Assembly: GCA_023418315.1 (NCBI GenBank)
Contig: JAEZZY010000071.1
Span: forward strand, 1 to 23,079
Reading direction: 5' to 3'
Origin: Bacteroidota bacterium
GTDB taxonomy: Bacteria > Bacteroidota > Bacteroidia > Chitinophagales > Chitinophagaceae
DNA: 23,079 nucleotides
Part shown: positions 7,973-15,133 of the stretch, piece after piece
Position numbering within the stretch: the first letter of the stretch is position 1
Layout of the letters: every line of letters begins with the position of its first letter
Program-made: the position numbers and the translations under genes
The notes under the pieces: model-generated
Database searches by the model: none
Told to the model about the DNA's origin: nothing
What the model saw: only the letters and a program-made list of their open reading frames with translations

Positions 7973-8665
7973 TTAATTCAACTGAGTAAAGGCTTCTAAG
8001 ATCCATTTTCCGTCTGCGTTGTGCAGCGTGTCGCTGGTAGCTCTTTCGGGGTGGGGCATCATACCGAAAACATTGCGCGTAGCGTTGCATATACCGGCTA
8101 TATTATTGGTAGAGCCATTGGGATTGGCAGGGATGTTTATCTCCCCTTTTTCATCGCAGTAGCGAAAAACGATCTGCTTATTTTGTTGCAGCGTTTCCAT
8201 CGTTTTTGCATCGGCAAAATACCTTCCTTCTCCATGTGCTACCGGTATTTTCAGGATTTTATCTCCTACATTTTTGGATACAAAATCGGCGGTATGCTCC
8301 GTCTTGATATGTACATTTTTGCAGGTAAATTTCTGATGATCGTTTTGCAGTAACACGCCGGGCAAAAGTCCTGCTTCGCATAAAATCTGAAAACCGTTGC
8401 ATACACCCAGCACTTTTCCTCCTCTTTGTGCAAATTGAATAACCTGCTCCATCATAGGGCTGAAACGCGCCAGGGCGCCGCAGCGCAGGTAATCTCCATA
8501 GGAAAAACCACCCGGCAATACGATGCAGTCTTCTTTTGAAAACATGCTCAGGTCTTTGTCTTTGTGCCAAAGCATCACTACTTCTTGTTGCAAATCATCT
8601 TGCAACGCGTGCATCATATCCCTATCGCAGTTAGAACCCGGGAAAACGATAACTCCAAATTTCAT
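7973..8665 (-). CDS. purQ: Phosphoribosylformylglycinamidine synthase subunit PurQ
   Basis: The glutaminase subunit of FGAM synthase (purine biosynthesis, cytoplasm), which releases ammonia from glutamine for the PurL subunit. At 230 residues it has the normal length of the separate small subunit. It shows MKFGVIVFPGSNCDRD, the oxyanion region LPGGFSYGDYLR, the nucleophile elbow LGVCNGFQIL (C89), VAHGEGRY and the catalytic MMPHPERA (H204, E206). The separate PurQ implies a small PurL and PurS elsewhere. It starts 17 bases after the DUF6427-like gene and is followed 14 bases later by the DsbD-N gene, so it appears embedded in an operon otherwise devoted to membrane and redox functions. Confidence 0.97.
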   Translation of the reverse strand: MKFGVIVFPGSNCDRDMMHALQDDLQQEVVMLWHKDKDLSMFSKEDCIVLPGGFSYGDYLRCGALARFSPMMEQVIQFAQRGGKVLGVCNGFQILCEAGLLPGVLLQNDHQKFTCKNVHIKTEHTADFVSKNVGDKILKIPVAHGEGRYFADAKTMETLQQNKQIVFRYCDEKGEINIPANPNGSTNNIAGICNATRNVFGMMPHPERATSDTLHNADGKWILEAFTQLN

Positions 8666-8682
8666 TGAATAGTATTATTTTA

Positions 8683-9654
8683 TTATTTGAATGTAATCAG
8701 GCTGAAAATTAGCAAAGCCAATGAGAAATAAAACATAAAACTACTTAATCGCTTAGGATTTTCCATAAAGAACACCTGTGTGGCGATCAGGCTAAGCGGC
8801 GGAAGCGCCAGCACCCATTGTGCATGAACCGAAGAAACGGCAACTAAGGTAACGAGTATCGCTACGGCCAAATAACAGAAAATCAGCCACCAGCTCCGGC
8901 GGATGTAGATGGTCATTCTGCCGCTAAACTGCTGGAAAGCAATAAACCCTACCAACAAAAAAATGGCAGCGCCGCTAACCGTGCCTGCCAAATAAATGCG
9001 GCTGGAAGATAGCCTATGCACGTCAAAGCCCAGCTCTACCACATTCCTCAACGCATCAAGGCGATCGGTGAGGTAAAGCAGCCCTATAAAAAAATAAACA
9101 GGGGTGAGATAGCCCATCCATGCTACCAACATTTCGGAATTTCGGTAAGAGCGCAGGAGTAATAGGGCTATGAGCAGCAGCAAAAAAAATCCTATAGCGG
9201 GAAATTGTATCAACGCCGGCAGGCAAAGCACAAAGCCTGCATTGAATAACTGTTTGCCCGGATGCAAGGTTTTGGGAAAGCTCAGCAACACATCTATCCC
9301 TATCAGCATCAGACAATTGATAAACAAAGGCTCGCTGAAATAATTGAACGCAGGATAAAGTGAGGTAAACAATACATACATAAATGCCGGATAATACCCG
9401 GCTTTTTGAAACAGCTTATGTTTTTCCGCTATAAAATTGAGGTATAATGCCTGTAGAAAAATCAATACAATAGCCAATAAAGTATAGCCGAAAGCGCTAA
9501 AATGCAGCATACGCAGCAAAAGCGGAAATACAATATGATTTTCATAAGGTATAGGCATGACCGGATGCAGCAAGGCCGGCATCTTCATCAGCAAAGTGGC
9601 TATGAATAGTATAATTACAACAAAGGGATTGCTGTTGCGGAACAGGTTGTGCAC
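8683..9654 (-). CDS. DUF6427-like polytopic membrane protein
   Basis: An integral membrane protein of about 323 residues with roughly eight to ten hydrophobic helices, for example VVIILFIATLLM near the start, FFLLLLIALLLL in the middle and FSLALLIFSLITFK at the end. The general pattern resembles DUF6427, a family of unknown function in Bacteroidota. I prefer a GTG start at 9654 (HNLFRNSNPFVVII...), because the 21 extra residues from the ATG at 9717 (NCQLPTK...) are encoded by heptamer-repeat DNA and do not look like protein. A candidate -7 element (TATTTTAG, 9677-9684) upstream of the GTG also fits. It is probably the first gene of the purQ-dsbD operon. Membrane nature is secure; family and start are less so. 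Confidence 0.7.
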   Translation of the reverse strand: MHNLFRNSNPFVVIILFIATLLMKMPALLHPVMPIPYENHIVFPLLLRMLHFSAFGYTLLAIVLIFLQALYLNFIAEKHKLFQKAGYYPAFMYVLFTSLYPAFNYFSEPLFINCLMLIGIDVLLSFPKTLHPGKQLFNAGFVLCLPALIQFPAIGFFLLLLIALLLLRSYRNSEMLVAWMGYLTPVYFFIGLLYLTDRLDALRNVVELGFDVHRLSSSRIYLAGTVSGAAIFLLVGFIAFQQFSGRMTIYIRRSWWLIFCYLAVAILVTLVAVSSVHAQWVLALPPLSLIATQVFFMENPKRLSSFMFYFSLALLIFSLITFK

Positions 9655-9676
9655 AGAGCATTTGTCTTTGGGACGG

Positions 9677-9684
9677 CTAAAATA
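9677..9684 (-). promoter_or_regulatory. Candidate -7 element for the DUF6427-purQ-dsbD operon
   Basis: TATTTTAG on the minus strand, 22 bases before the preferred GTG. It is a weak match to TAnnTTTG, without a clear -33 element. Confidence 0.25.
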
Positions 9685-9690
9685 CAATTT

Positions 9691-9755
9691 AGTTGGCAGT
9701 TGGCAGTTCGCAATCAACCCACCCTCTATCTTTCTTTTCTATTTTCCATTTTCCC
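9691..9755. repeat. Two short degenerate heptamer repeats between divergent genes
   Basis: Positions 9691-9711 are AGTTGGC, AGTTGGC, AGTTCGC, and 9735-9755 are TTTTCTA, TTTTCCA, TTTTCCC. Both have a period of seven bases and three copies, and lie in the gap between the DUF6427-like gene and the ABC ATPase. They resemble the short tandemly repeated heptamers found between genes in several bacterial groups. Confidence 0.6.
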
Positions 9756-9758
9756 TGT

Positions 9759-9766
9759 TAAATTTG
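9759..9766 (+). promoter_or_regulatory. Candidate -7 element for the MlaF-like gene
   Basis: TAAATTTG matches TAnnTTTG exactly and ends only four bases before the ATG at 9771. TTTC (9736-9739) lies 19 bases upstream as a possible -33 element, inside the T-rich heptamer repeat. Confidence 0.45.
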
Positions 9767-9770
9767 GATA

Positions 9771-10550
9771 ATGATAGAAGTAAGAAACATTCATAAAAGC
9801 TTTGGCGATAAAGTGGTGCTGGATGAGGTAAGCGCTACGATGGAGCCGGGAAAAACCAACCTCATCATAGGCTCCAGCGGCAGTGGCAAAACGGTTTTTA
9901 TGAAATGTATGGTAGGGTTGATGAGGCCGGACAAAGGACAAATCCTATATGAAGGAAAAGACCTGACGACTATGCAGGAGCAGGATTTGAAAGAAATACG
10001 CAAAGAAATAGGCATGTTGTTTCAAGGCTCTGCCCTCTTCGACAGCATGACCGTAGAGCGCAATGTGAAGTTCCCACTGGATATGTTTACCCGCCAAACA
10101 CACAAAGAAAAAATGGTGCGGGTGAACGAAGTACTGGCAAGAGTGAATCTAGAAGGAGCAAATAAAAAATTTCCTGCCGAAATAAGCGGCGGTATGAAAA
10201 AAAGAGTAGCGCTGGCACGCGCACTAGTGCTCAACCCCAAATATCTTTTCTGTGATGAACCCAACTCTGGCTTAGACCCGCAGACTTCGCTCGTGATAGA
10301 CAAGCTCATCAAAGAGCTGACGGAAGAATACAAAATGACCACAGTAATCAATACGCATGATATGAACACCGTAATGGAAAGTGGCGACCACATCGTATAT
10401 ATGCACAAAGGAAAAAAGAAATGGGAAGGCACCAGTAAGGATATTATCTACAGCGATGATGAAACCCTGAATGAATTTATCTTCGCCTCCGAGCTCATGC
10501 AGAAAGCACGCGACATGAGCAAAATGGAAGCCAAAAGAAAAGCCGGATAA
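9771..10550 (+). CDS. MlaF-like ABC transporter ATP-binding protein
   Basis: A complete 259-residue ABC ATPase of the MlaF/MCE class, which powers phospholipid or related lipid transfer between the membranes. Motifs: Walker A GSSGSGKT (34-41), Q-loop FQGSALFD (Q85), signature ISGGMKKRVALARA (S139-G141), Walker B YLFCDEPNSGLDP (D162, E163) and H-loop NTHDM (H196). GSALFDSMTV and SGGMKKRV are typical of MlaF-like proteins. The partners usually found next to it, an MlaE permease and an MCE-domain protein, are absent here: upstream lies a divergent unrelated operon, downstream two terminators. It must work with a permease encoded elsewhere. The gene symbol is left empty because the substrate cannot be inferred. 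Confidence 0.88.
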   Translation: MIEVRNIHKSFGDKVVLDEVSATMEPGKTNLIIGSSGSGKTVFMKCMVGLMRPDKGQILYEGKDLTTMQEQDLKEIRKEIGMLFQGSALFDSMTVERNVKFPLDMFTRQTHKEKMVRVNEVLARVNLEGANKKFPAEISGGMKKRVALARALVLNPKYLFCDEPNSGLDPQTSLVIDKLIKELTEEYKMTTVINTHDMNTVMESGDHIVYMHKGKKKWEGTSKDIIYSDDETLNEFIFASELMQKARDMSKMEAKRKAG

Positions 10551-10602
10551 AGATTTCTGGGTTCGGGTTATTATCTTAACTTTAGCATTGGAACAAAAAA
10601 AA

Positions 10603-10625
10603 TCCGGTAGAAACCGGACTTCTTT
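10603..10625 (+). terminator. Intrinsic terminator 1 after the ABC ATPase
   Basis: TCCGGT (10603-10608), loop AGAA, ACCGGA (10613-10618), then CTTCTTTT. Eight A residues precede the stem, so it could also act weakly on the other strand. Confidence 0.6.
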
Positions 10626-10664
10626 TAATCAAAGTTGATTACCCATTACAAAAATTGAACTGTT

Positions 10665-10700
10665 CAAAAGACATTCTTAGAAAAGGGTGTCTTTTGTTTT
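10665..10700 (+). terminator. Intrinsic terminator 2 after the ABC ATPase
   Basis: A nine-base-pair stem CAAAAGACA (10665-10673) with TGTCTTTTG (10688-10696), a 14-base loop and a following TTTT(T). It lies in tandem with the preceding terminator and insulates sucD. Confidence 0.65.
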
Positions 10701-10782
10701 TCAAGAATATAAGACGGCAGCTTATAAAAGAACGTTGGTACGATCTGTAAAAAATCGCAAAAATGCTAACGCTTATTTTACT

Positions 10783-10790
10783 TACCTTTG
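10783..10790 (+). promoter_or_regulatory. Candidate -7 element of sucD
   Basis: TACCTTTG matches TAnnTTTG exactly, 30 bases before the sucD ATG, giving a leader of about 25 bases. No TTTG is seen at the ideal upstream distance. Confidence 0.5.
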
Positions 10791-10820
10791 CACCCGTCAA
10801 AAAAAAATAATACAATCATC

Positions 10821-11702
10821 ATGTCAGTTTTAGTCAATAAAAATTCTAAAGTAATCGTACAAGGGTTTACGGGCACGGAAGGCACTTTTCATGCCACGCA
10901 AATGATAGAATATGGCACGCAGGTAGTAGGTGGCGTTACGCCCGGCAAAGGCGGCACCACACATCTGGACAAGCCGGTATTCCACACCGTTTTGGATGCC
11001 GTAAACGCTACCGGAGCCGATGTTTCCATCATCTTCGTACCGCCTGCATTTGCAGCCGATGCCATTATGGAAGCGGCAGATGCGGGTATTAAAGTCATTA
11101 TTTGCATTACAGAAGGTATTCCCGTGCAGGATATGGTGAAAGCACGCGCCTATATACAAGGTAAAAACTGTCGCCTGGTAGGCCCCAACTGCCCCGGTGT
11201 GATTACTTCGGAAGAGGCTAAAGTAGGCATCATGCCCGGCTTTATCTTTAAGAAAGGACGCATAGGCATTGTTTCAAAATCCGGTACGCTTACCTACGAA
11301 GCTGCCGACCAAGTGGTGAAAGCAGGCTTAGGTATTTCTACTGCCATAGGCATCGGCGGCGACCCCATCATCGGCACTACTACCAAAGAAGCAGTAGAGC
11401 TACTGATGAACGACGACGAAACAGAAGGCATCATCATGATCGGAGAGATAGGCGGAAATATGGAAGCAGAAGCTGCCCGCTGGCTCAAAGACAATATGAA
11501 AAAACCGGTAGTAGGTTTCATCGCCGGACAAACTGCCCCTCCCGGCCGCCGTATGGGACATGCCGGCGCCATCATAGGCGGTGCGGATGATACTGCCGCT
11601 GCCAAAATGAAAATCATGGGCGAATGTGGCATCCATGTAGTGGCAAGCCCCGCCGATATAGGCAAAACCATGGCAGCCGTTCTGAAAAAAGAACCAGCAT
11701 AG
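10821..11702 (+). CDS. sucD: Succinate-CoA ligase alpha subunit
   Basis: The alpha subunit of succinyl-CoA synthetase, which converts succinyl-CoA to succinate with formation of a nucleoside triphosphate (TCA cycle, cytoplasm). The ATG at 10821 gives 293 residues, the family's usual length, starting MSVLVNKNSKVIVQGFTG; the longer frame from 10788 would overlap the promoter element. It has the CoA-binding region GFTGTEGTFHA, VGGVTPGKGG and GPNCPGVI, and the phosphorylated histidine in GRRMGHAGAI (H247). The beta subunit gene is not adjacent, which is common in Bacteroidota. It stands alone between two terminators, consistent with separate transcription. Confidence 0.97.
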   Translation: MSVLVNKNSKVIVQGFTGTEGTFHATQMIEYGTQVVGGVTPGKGGTTHLDKPVFHTVLDAVNATGADVSIIFVPPAFAADAIMEAADAGIKVIICITEGIPVQDMVKARAYIQGKNCRLVGPNCPGVITSEEAKVGIMPGFIFKKGRIGIVSKSGTLTYEAADQVVKAGLGISTAIGIGGDPIIGTTTKEAVELLMNDDETEGIIMIGEIGGNMEAEAARWLKDNMKKPVVGFIAGQTAPPGRRMGHAGAIIGGADDTAAAKMKIMGECGIHVVASPADIGKTMAAVLKKEPA

Positions 11703-11724
11703 AAAATAATAGCGCATAAATGAT

Positions 11725-11767
11725 AAAAAGCACAGGAACTCCGCTTCCCGTGCTTTTTCTTTTTTAT
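11725..11767 (+). terminator. Intrinsic terminator of sucD
   Basis: AAAAAGCAC (11725-11733) pairs with GTGCTTTTT (11750-11758), with an inner GGAA/TTCC extension, followed by a T-rich tail to 11767. It lies 22 bases after the sucD stop and could act in both directions. Confidence 0.8.
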
Positions 11768-11805
11768 CCTTTACCTTTATCCGCTCAATCTATTTTAGTT
11801 AAAGA

Positions 11806-12951
11806 ATGACATCAACCAACTACCCCGTAGGCATTATCGGATCGGGCGCTATGGGCAGCGGAATCGCACAGGTAGCCGCTACTGCCGGACACGAAGTATA
11901 TATCTATGACAACTACCCCGCCTCGCTGGAAAAAGGAAAAAACAACCTCACAAACACCCTGAACAAACTCCAGGAAAGAGGAAAAATAACCGATGCAGAC
12001 GCTATCCTGGGCAGGCTTCACTTTGCAGACAACCTGTCTGCTTTAAGCACCTGCGGATTGGTTATAGAAGCCATTGTAGAAAAGTTAGACATTAAGAAAT
12101 CGGTTTTTACCGAAGTGGAAAACCTGGTGAGCGATCATTGCATTTTAGCCACCAATACCTCCTCCCTTTCCGTTACCTCCATAGCGGCTGCCTGCAAAAA
12201 ACCCGAACGGGTGATCGGCTTGCATTTTTTCAACCCCGCACCGTTGATGGCTTTGGTAGAAATCATCCCCGCCATTCAAACCAACGCAACCTTAGCGCAG
12301 GAATTGAAGCAATTGATGAACACATGGAAAAAAGTGCCGGTAATTGCCAAAGACACGCCGGGCTTTATCGTGAACCGTGTGGCGCGTCCTTTTTATGGAG
12401 AAGCATTGCGTATTTATGAAGAAGGAATAGCGGACAAAGCCACTATAGACTGGGCAATGACGGAGCTTGGCGGTTTTAAAATGGGGCCCTTTACCTTGAT
12501 GGATTATATAGGACACGACGTAAATTATATAGTAACCGAAACCGTGTTTCAATCCTTTTTTTACGATCCGCGCTACAAACCTTCCTTTGCCCAAAAACGC
12601 CTGCTGGAAGCCGGATGGCTGGGCAGAAAAACAGGTAGAGGATTTTATGATTATTCGGAAAATGCCCCGGCGGAAACACCTATAAAAGATGAGGCTTTAG
12701 GCAAACAGATTGTGGAGCGTATCCTTGCCCTGCTCATCAACGAAGCAGTGGATGCACTGTACCTACACATCGCCAGTGGCGAAGACCTTGACCTCGCCAT
12801 GACCAAAGGAGTAAACTATCCCAAAGGACTTTTGCAATGGTGCGAGGAAATAGGCGCAGCTGTTGTTTTAAACAAACTGGATACGCTCTATGAGCAGTAC
12901 CGCGAAGACCGGTATAGAGCCAGTGTGCTGCTGCGGAATATGGCGAAATAG
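11806..12951 (+). CDS. 3-hydroxyacyl-CoA dehydrogenase (hydroxybutyryl-CoA type)
   Basis: A 381-residue NAD-dependent enzyme that interconverts 3-hydroxyacyl-CoA and 3-oxoacyl-CoA, for example in beta-oxidation or butyrate-type pathways. The N-terminal Rossmann domain opens with GIIGSGAMGSGIA (about 9-21). The catalytic region has S119 in NTSSLSVT, H140 in VIGLHFFNPAPLM and N190 in DTPGFIVNRV. A C-terminal 3HCDH domain follows, with GWLGRKTGRGFYDY near 275, and a second one occupies about 300-375 (INEAVDALYL, GVNYPKGLLQW). This two-domain architecture resembles the PaaH type. No beta-oxidation partners are adjacent. Its stop lies only four bases from that of the convergent lipoprotein gene. 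Confidence 0.93.
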   Translation: MTSTNYPVGIIGSGAMGSGIAQVAATAGHEVYIYDNYPASLEKGKNNLTNTLNKLQERGKITDADAILGRLHFADNLSALSTCGLVIEAIVEKLDIKKSVFTEVENLVSDHCILATNTSSLSVTSIAAACKKPERVIGLHFFNPAPLMALVEIIPAIQTNATLAQELKQLMNTWKKVPVIAKDTPGFIVNRVARPFYGEALRIYEEGIADKATIDWAMTELGGFKMGPFTLMDYIGHDVNYIVTETVFQSFFYDPRYKPSFAQKRLLEAGWLGRKTGRGFYDYSENAPAETPIKDEALGKQIVERILALLINEAVDALYLHIASGEDLDLAMTKGVNYPKGLLQWCEEIGAAVVLNKLDTLYEQYREDRYRASVLLRNMAK

Positions 12952-12955
12952 ATTA

Positions 12956-13219
12956 TTATTCACAGTTTCTCAAATCTTCATCCGTCATCATCTTATCCAC
13001 ATTCTCCATAGCATTGGCGAGTGTAGGATATTTGCGTTGAGCGGTTTCCAGACGGCAGTCGCAAACCGATTTGGCTTTAGCTTCATCCAGCCCGCGCTCT
13101 TTCGCATCTTCCATACAGCTTTGATAAAACAGCGCTTTAGACTCACTATCCCAGCCCGAAGTGCAGGAGGCAAAAGCCATGCAACTGATAATGCCTATAA
13201 CGATGGCTCTGATGTTCAT
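12956..13219 (-). CDS. Small cysteine-rich lipoprotein, function unknown
   Basis: An 87-residue protein. The ATG at 13219 gives a lipoprotein signal MNIRAIVIGIISCMAFASC with the lipidated cysteine at 19; longer in-frame starts would lose this. The mature part is charged and helical and has further cysteines in QSCMED, VCDC and at the C-terminus (NCE), suggesting a disulfide-stabilised helical domain. It includes a conserved-looking segment ending MMTDEDLRNCE. I do not recognise a named family. It is probably anchored in the cell envelope, facing the periplasm. It stands alone, convergent with the dehydrogenase gene. Confidence 0.75.
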   Translation of the reverse strand: MNIRAIVIGIISCMAFASCTSGWDSESKALFYQSCMEDAKERGLDEAKAKSVCDCRLETAQRKYPTLANAMENVDKMMTDEDLRNCE

Positions 13220-13314
13220 ACGCAGTAGTTTTTGGGGTAGGAAAGTACGCTTTTTATTGCAGAGAAGTTGAGTGTACGATAACGGGCTGATGATTTGACA
13301 TTTTCTTCCTTGCA

Positions 13315-13345
13315 TCATTGCACGCTTTTCAGCGAAGCAATCTCA
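13315..13345. repeat. REP-like palindrome
   Basis: ATTGCACGCT, TTTC, AGCGAAGCAAT (13317-13341) folds into ATTGC/GCAAT plus CGCT/AGCG arms; on the minus strand the loop is GAAA. Together with the flanks (TCATTGC at the left, GAAGCAATCTC at the right) it resembles the common intergenic palindromes of the form TCATTGC...GAAGCAATCTC seen in many genomes. There is no T-run, so it is not a normal terminator, although it lies in the gap downstream of the STN gene. Confidence 0.5.
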
Positions 13346-13424
13346 AGGGATAACTTTATAGGTGGTTGTTGCTGAAGGAGAGGTTATGTTGCTACGGTAG
13401 GATGTTCATTACCCATCATCATCC

Positions 13425-15125
13425 TCAAAACAAACTCACTCCCACAGTCCACCCCATCCATCCATGCGTGTTCGTACTCATTTTCTGCACACCGTTTTCA
13501 GGTATGGGGGACGGGTAATGCGGATGAAAAAACCTTTGATTGGAAGTGTAGATGGAATAGGCAGGACCGGCAAAAACACCAAATAGATTATGAAACTGAT
13601 AATGGAGATTCAAAGAAATTCTATTGAGCAAATTATAATGTTCCCAATCACCCAGGTATAAGTGCTGAATGCTGAGTTCGGGATTTAACGAAAGGTTTTT
13701 AGCAAGGGAATAAGATGCGCCTATACCCCCGCCAAATGTCCATGATTGCTGGCGCGTACCTGCATTCATACCTGCAAATAAAATGGTGTAGATATGCTTT
13801 GTTCCAGTTTTCAAGCCAAGATTGAAATGCGCTGCCTCGGTAGTGTAAAGAGAAAGTTTGTGATAGCCGTTTCGGGAGATATTAATCAAGCCGATGCTGT
13901 AGCCTTCGGAGGTATCGCAGATATTAATTAAGCCGAGTTGTACGCCGTTTAGTTTTTTGGTATAATTAACTACACCGCTAACCTGCACGCCCTTCACTTC
14001 TTTACCGGAAATATTTGCCACACCGGAAATCTGCACCCCATTTGTTTTTTGACGTACATAATTGACCACGCCGGACGCTTGCCAGCCTTGCATATTGCTG
14101 TCTGCAAAATTCGCCACACCACTTACCTGCACACCTTCCACATTGCCTGCAATATGCCCATACACTCCGGATACCTGCACACCTTCCAGAGCACCAAACA
14201 CTAAATCCGCAACGCCGCCTACCTGTACGCCTTCCACTTCACCACCCACCATATTATACACACCGCCTATTTGTGCGCCTTTCACATCATTCCTGATAAG
14301 ATTAAAAACACCACCTACTTCCGCTCCATGCACGCCTGCATTAAAGCCGCCTATAATATTCAGCGAAATTTTATTCACTACCTGCGAACTGAAATTCCCG
14401 TGCGTGCCGAATGCCGGAACGAAGGATGCCTGATAGGGTTTATCTACAAAAAATTTTCCCACATTCATGCTTTGCAGTTTTTGTTTGGAAGATAAAAACA
14501 TACGCCCTAAGCGGGTATCTTCTATGTGCCGGCGGTTTTGGATGATTACCGTATCCAAGGCATAATCTGTAGGGAGGATATGTACCGTTATCTCCTGGTC
14601 TTGTCCGGGTTTTATCAGAAAACTCGCATCGTTATACGCCAGCCTGCTTACATTGATATTCGTAGCCGGATGCGATCCTTTAAAACGCATTTTAAAATAG
14701 CCTTCGGAATTGGTAAGCGTAGCCACAAGCTGGTTGGGTTCATAAACACTTACATTGCTGAGTTGCTCGCCGGTAGTTTTATCCCGCACATAGCCGCTCA
14801 CATACCAAAACCGGCTGTCTTCATTGCTTTGTAAAATAATGTACCGGTCTTTTTCTTTATAAGAAAGGCGCTCTCCGAAAAGCAGTTGCAAGATTTGTTT
14901 TACGGATTTTTCTCTGGCTGAAAACGTTACCAGACTGTCTTTTCGCAGAAGGGTGCTGTTATAGGAAAATACAGCGCCTGTCTGTTGTGTGATCGCATCC
15001 AGTACGGATTCCAGCGGTTTTTGCTTGGCTTCTATAGAAACTTTTTTATGTAAATAGCCCTGCGCCTGCGCCTCAAGGCACATCAGCAGTAAGGTCAATA
15101 AGCCTATAAAAAAACGATAATGCAT
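13425..15125 (-). CDS. STN / carboxypeptidase-regulatory-like protein with GVQ repeats
   Basis: A 566-residue exported protein (signal peptide MHYRFFIGLLTLLLMCLEAQAQ). Domains: an STN (secretin/TonB short N-terminal) domain at about 23-100 (KPLESVLDAITQQTGAVFSY); a carboxypeptidase-regulatory-like beta domain at about 106-190 (VSGYVRDKTTGEQLSNVSVY); a connector; nine 16-residue repeats at 265-407 of the type VEGVQVSGVANF; and a C-terminal region (about 415-566) with alternating aromatic strands ending VGVSLF, like an outer-membrane barrel. STN followed by this beta domain normally leads into a TonB-dependent receptor, but no plug or 22-strand barrel is present; the repeats recall the LA_2272-type surface repeat family. 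It lies eight bases after a FecR gene and is the third gene of a sigma-FecR operon, so it is probably the signal-receiving outer-membrane partner. Confidence 0.8.
   Translation of the reverse strand: MHYRFFIGLLTLLLMCLEAQAQGYLHKKVSIEAKQKPLESVLDAITQQTGAVFSYNSTLLRKDSLVTFSAREKSVKQILQLLFGERLSYKEKDRYIILQSNEDSRFWYVSGYVRDKTTGEQLSNVSVYEPNQLVATLTNSEGYFKMRFKGSHPATNINVSRLAYNDASFLIKPGQDQEITVHILPTDYALDTVIIQNRRHIEDTRLGRMFLSSKQKLQSMNVGKFFVDKPYQASFVPAFGTHGNFSSQVVNKISLNIIGGFNAGVHGAEVGGVFNLIRNDVKGAQIGGVYNMVGGEVEGVQVGGVADLVFGALEGVQVSGVYGHIAGNVEGVQVSGVANFADSNMQGWQASGVVNYVRQKTNGVQISGVANISGKEVKGVQVSGVVNYTKKLNGVQLGLINICDTSEGYSIGLINISRNGYHKLSLYTTEAAHFNLGLKTGTKHIYTILFAGMNAGTRQQSWTFGGGIGASYSLAKNLSLNPELSIQHLYLGDWEHYNLLNRISLNLHYQFHNLFGVFAGPAYSIYTSNQRFFHPHYPSPIPENGVQKMSTNTHGWMGWTVGVSLF
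13905..14333 (-). repeat. Nine tandem 48-base coding repeats
   Basis: Codons 265-407 of the STN protein make nine units of 16 residues (one of 15) with the pattern x-x-G-V-Q-V-S/G-G-V-x-N. A tenth partial unit follows (GYSIGLINIS). The DNA repeats are diverged rather than identical, so this is an old protein repeat and not a fresh tandem duplication. Confidence 0.85.
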
Positions 15126-15133
15126 GAATTGAT

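Noticed and set aside
9655..9717. N-terminal extension of the DUF6427-like protein from an ATG at 9717
   Set aside because: The added residues come from a heptamer repeat and promoter-like DNA.
13905..14333. Possible CRISPR-like array
   Set aside because: The 48-base periodicity is coding repeats in frame with diverged units and no spacers.
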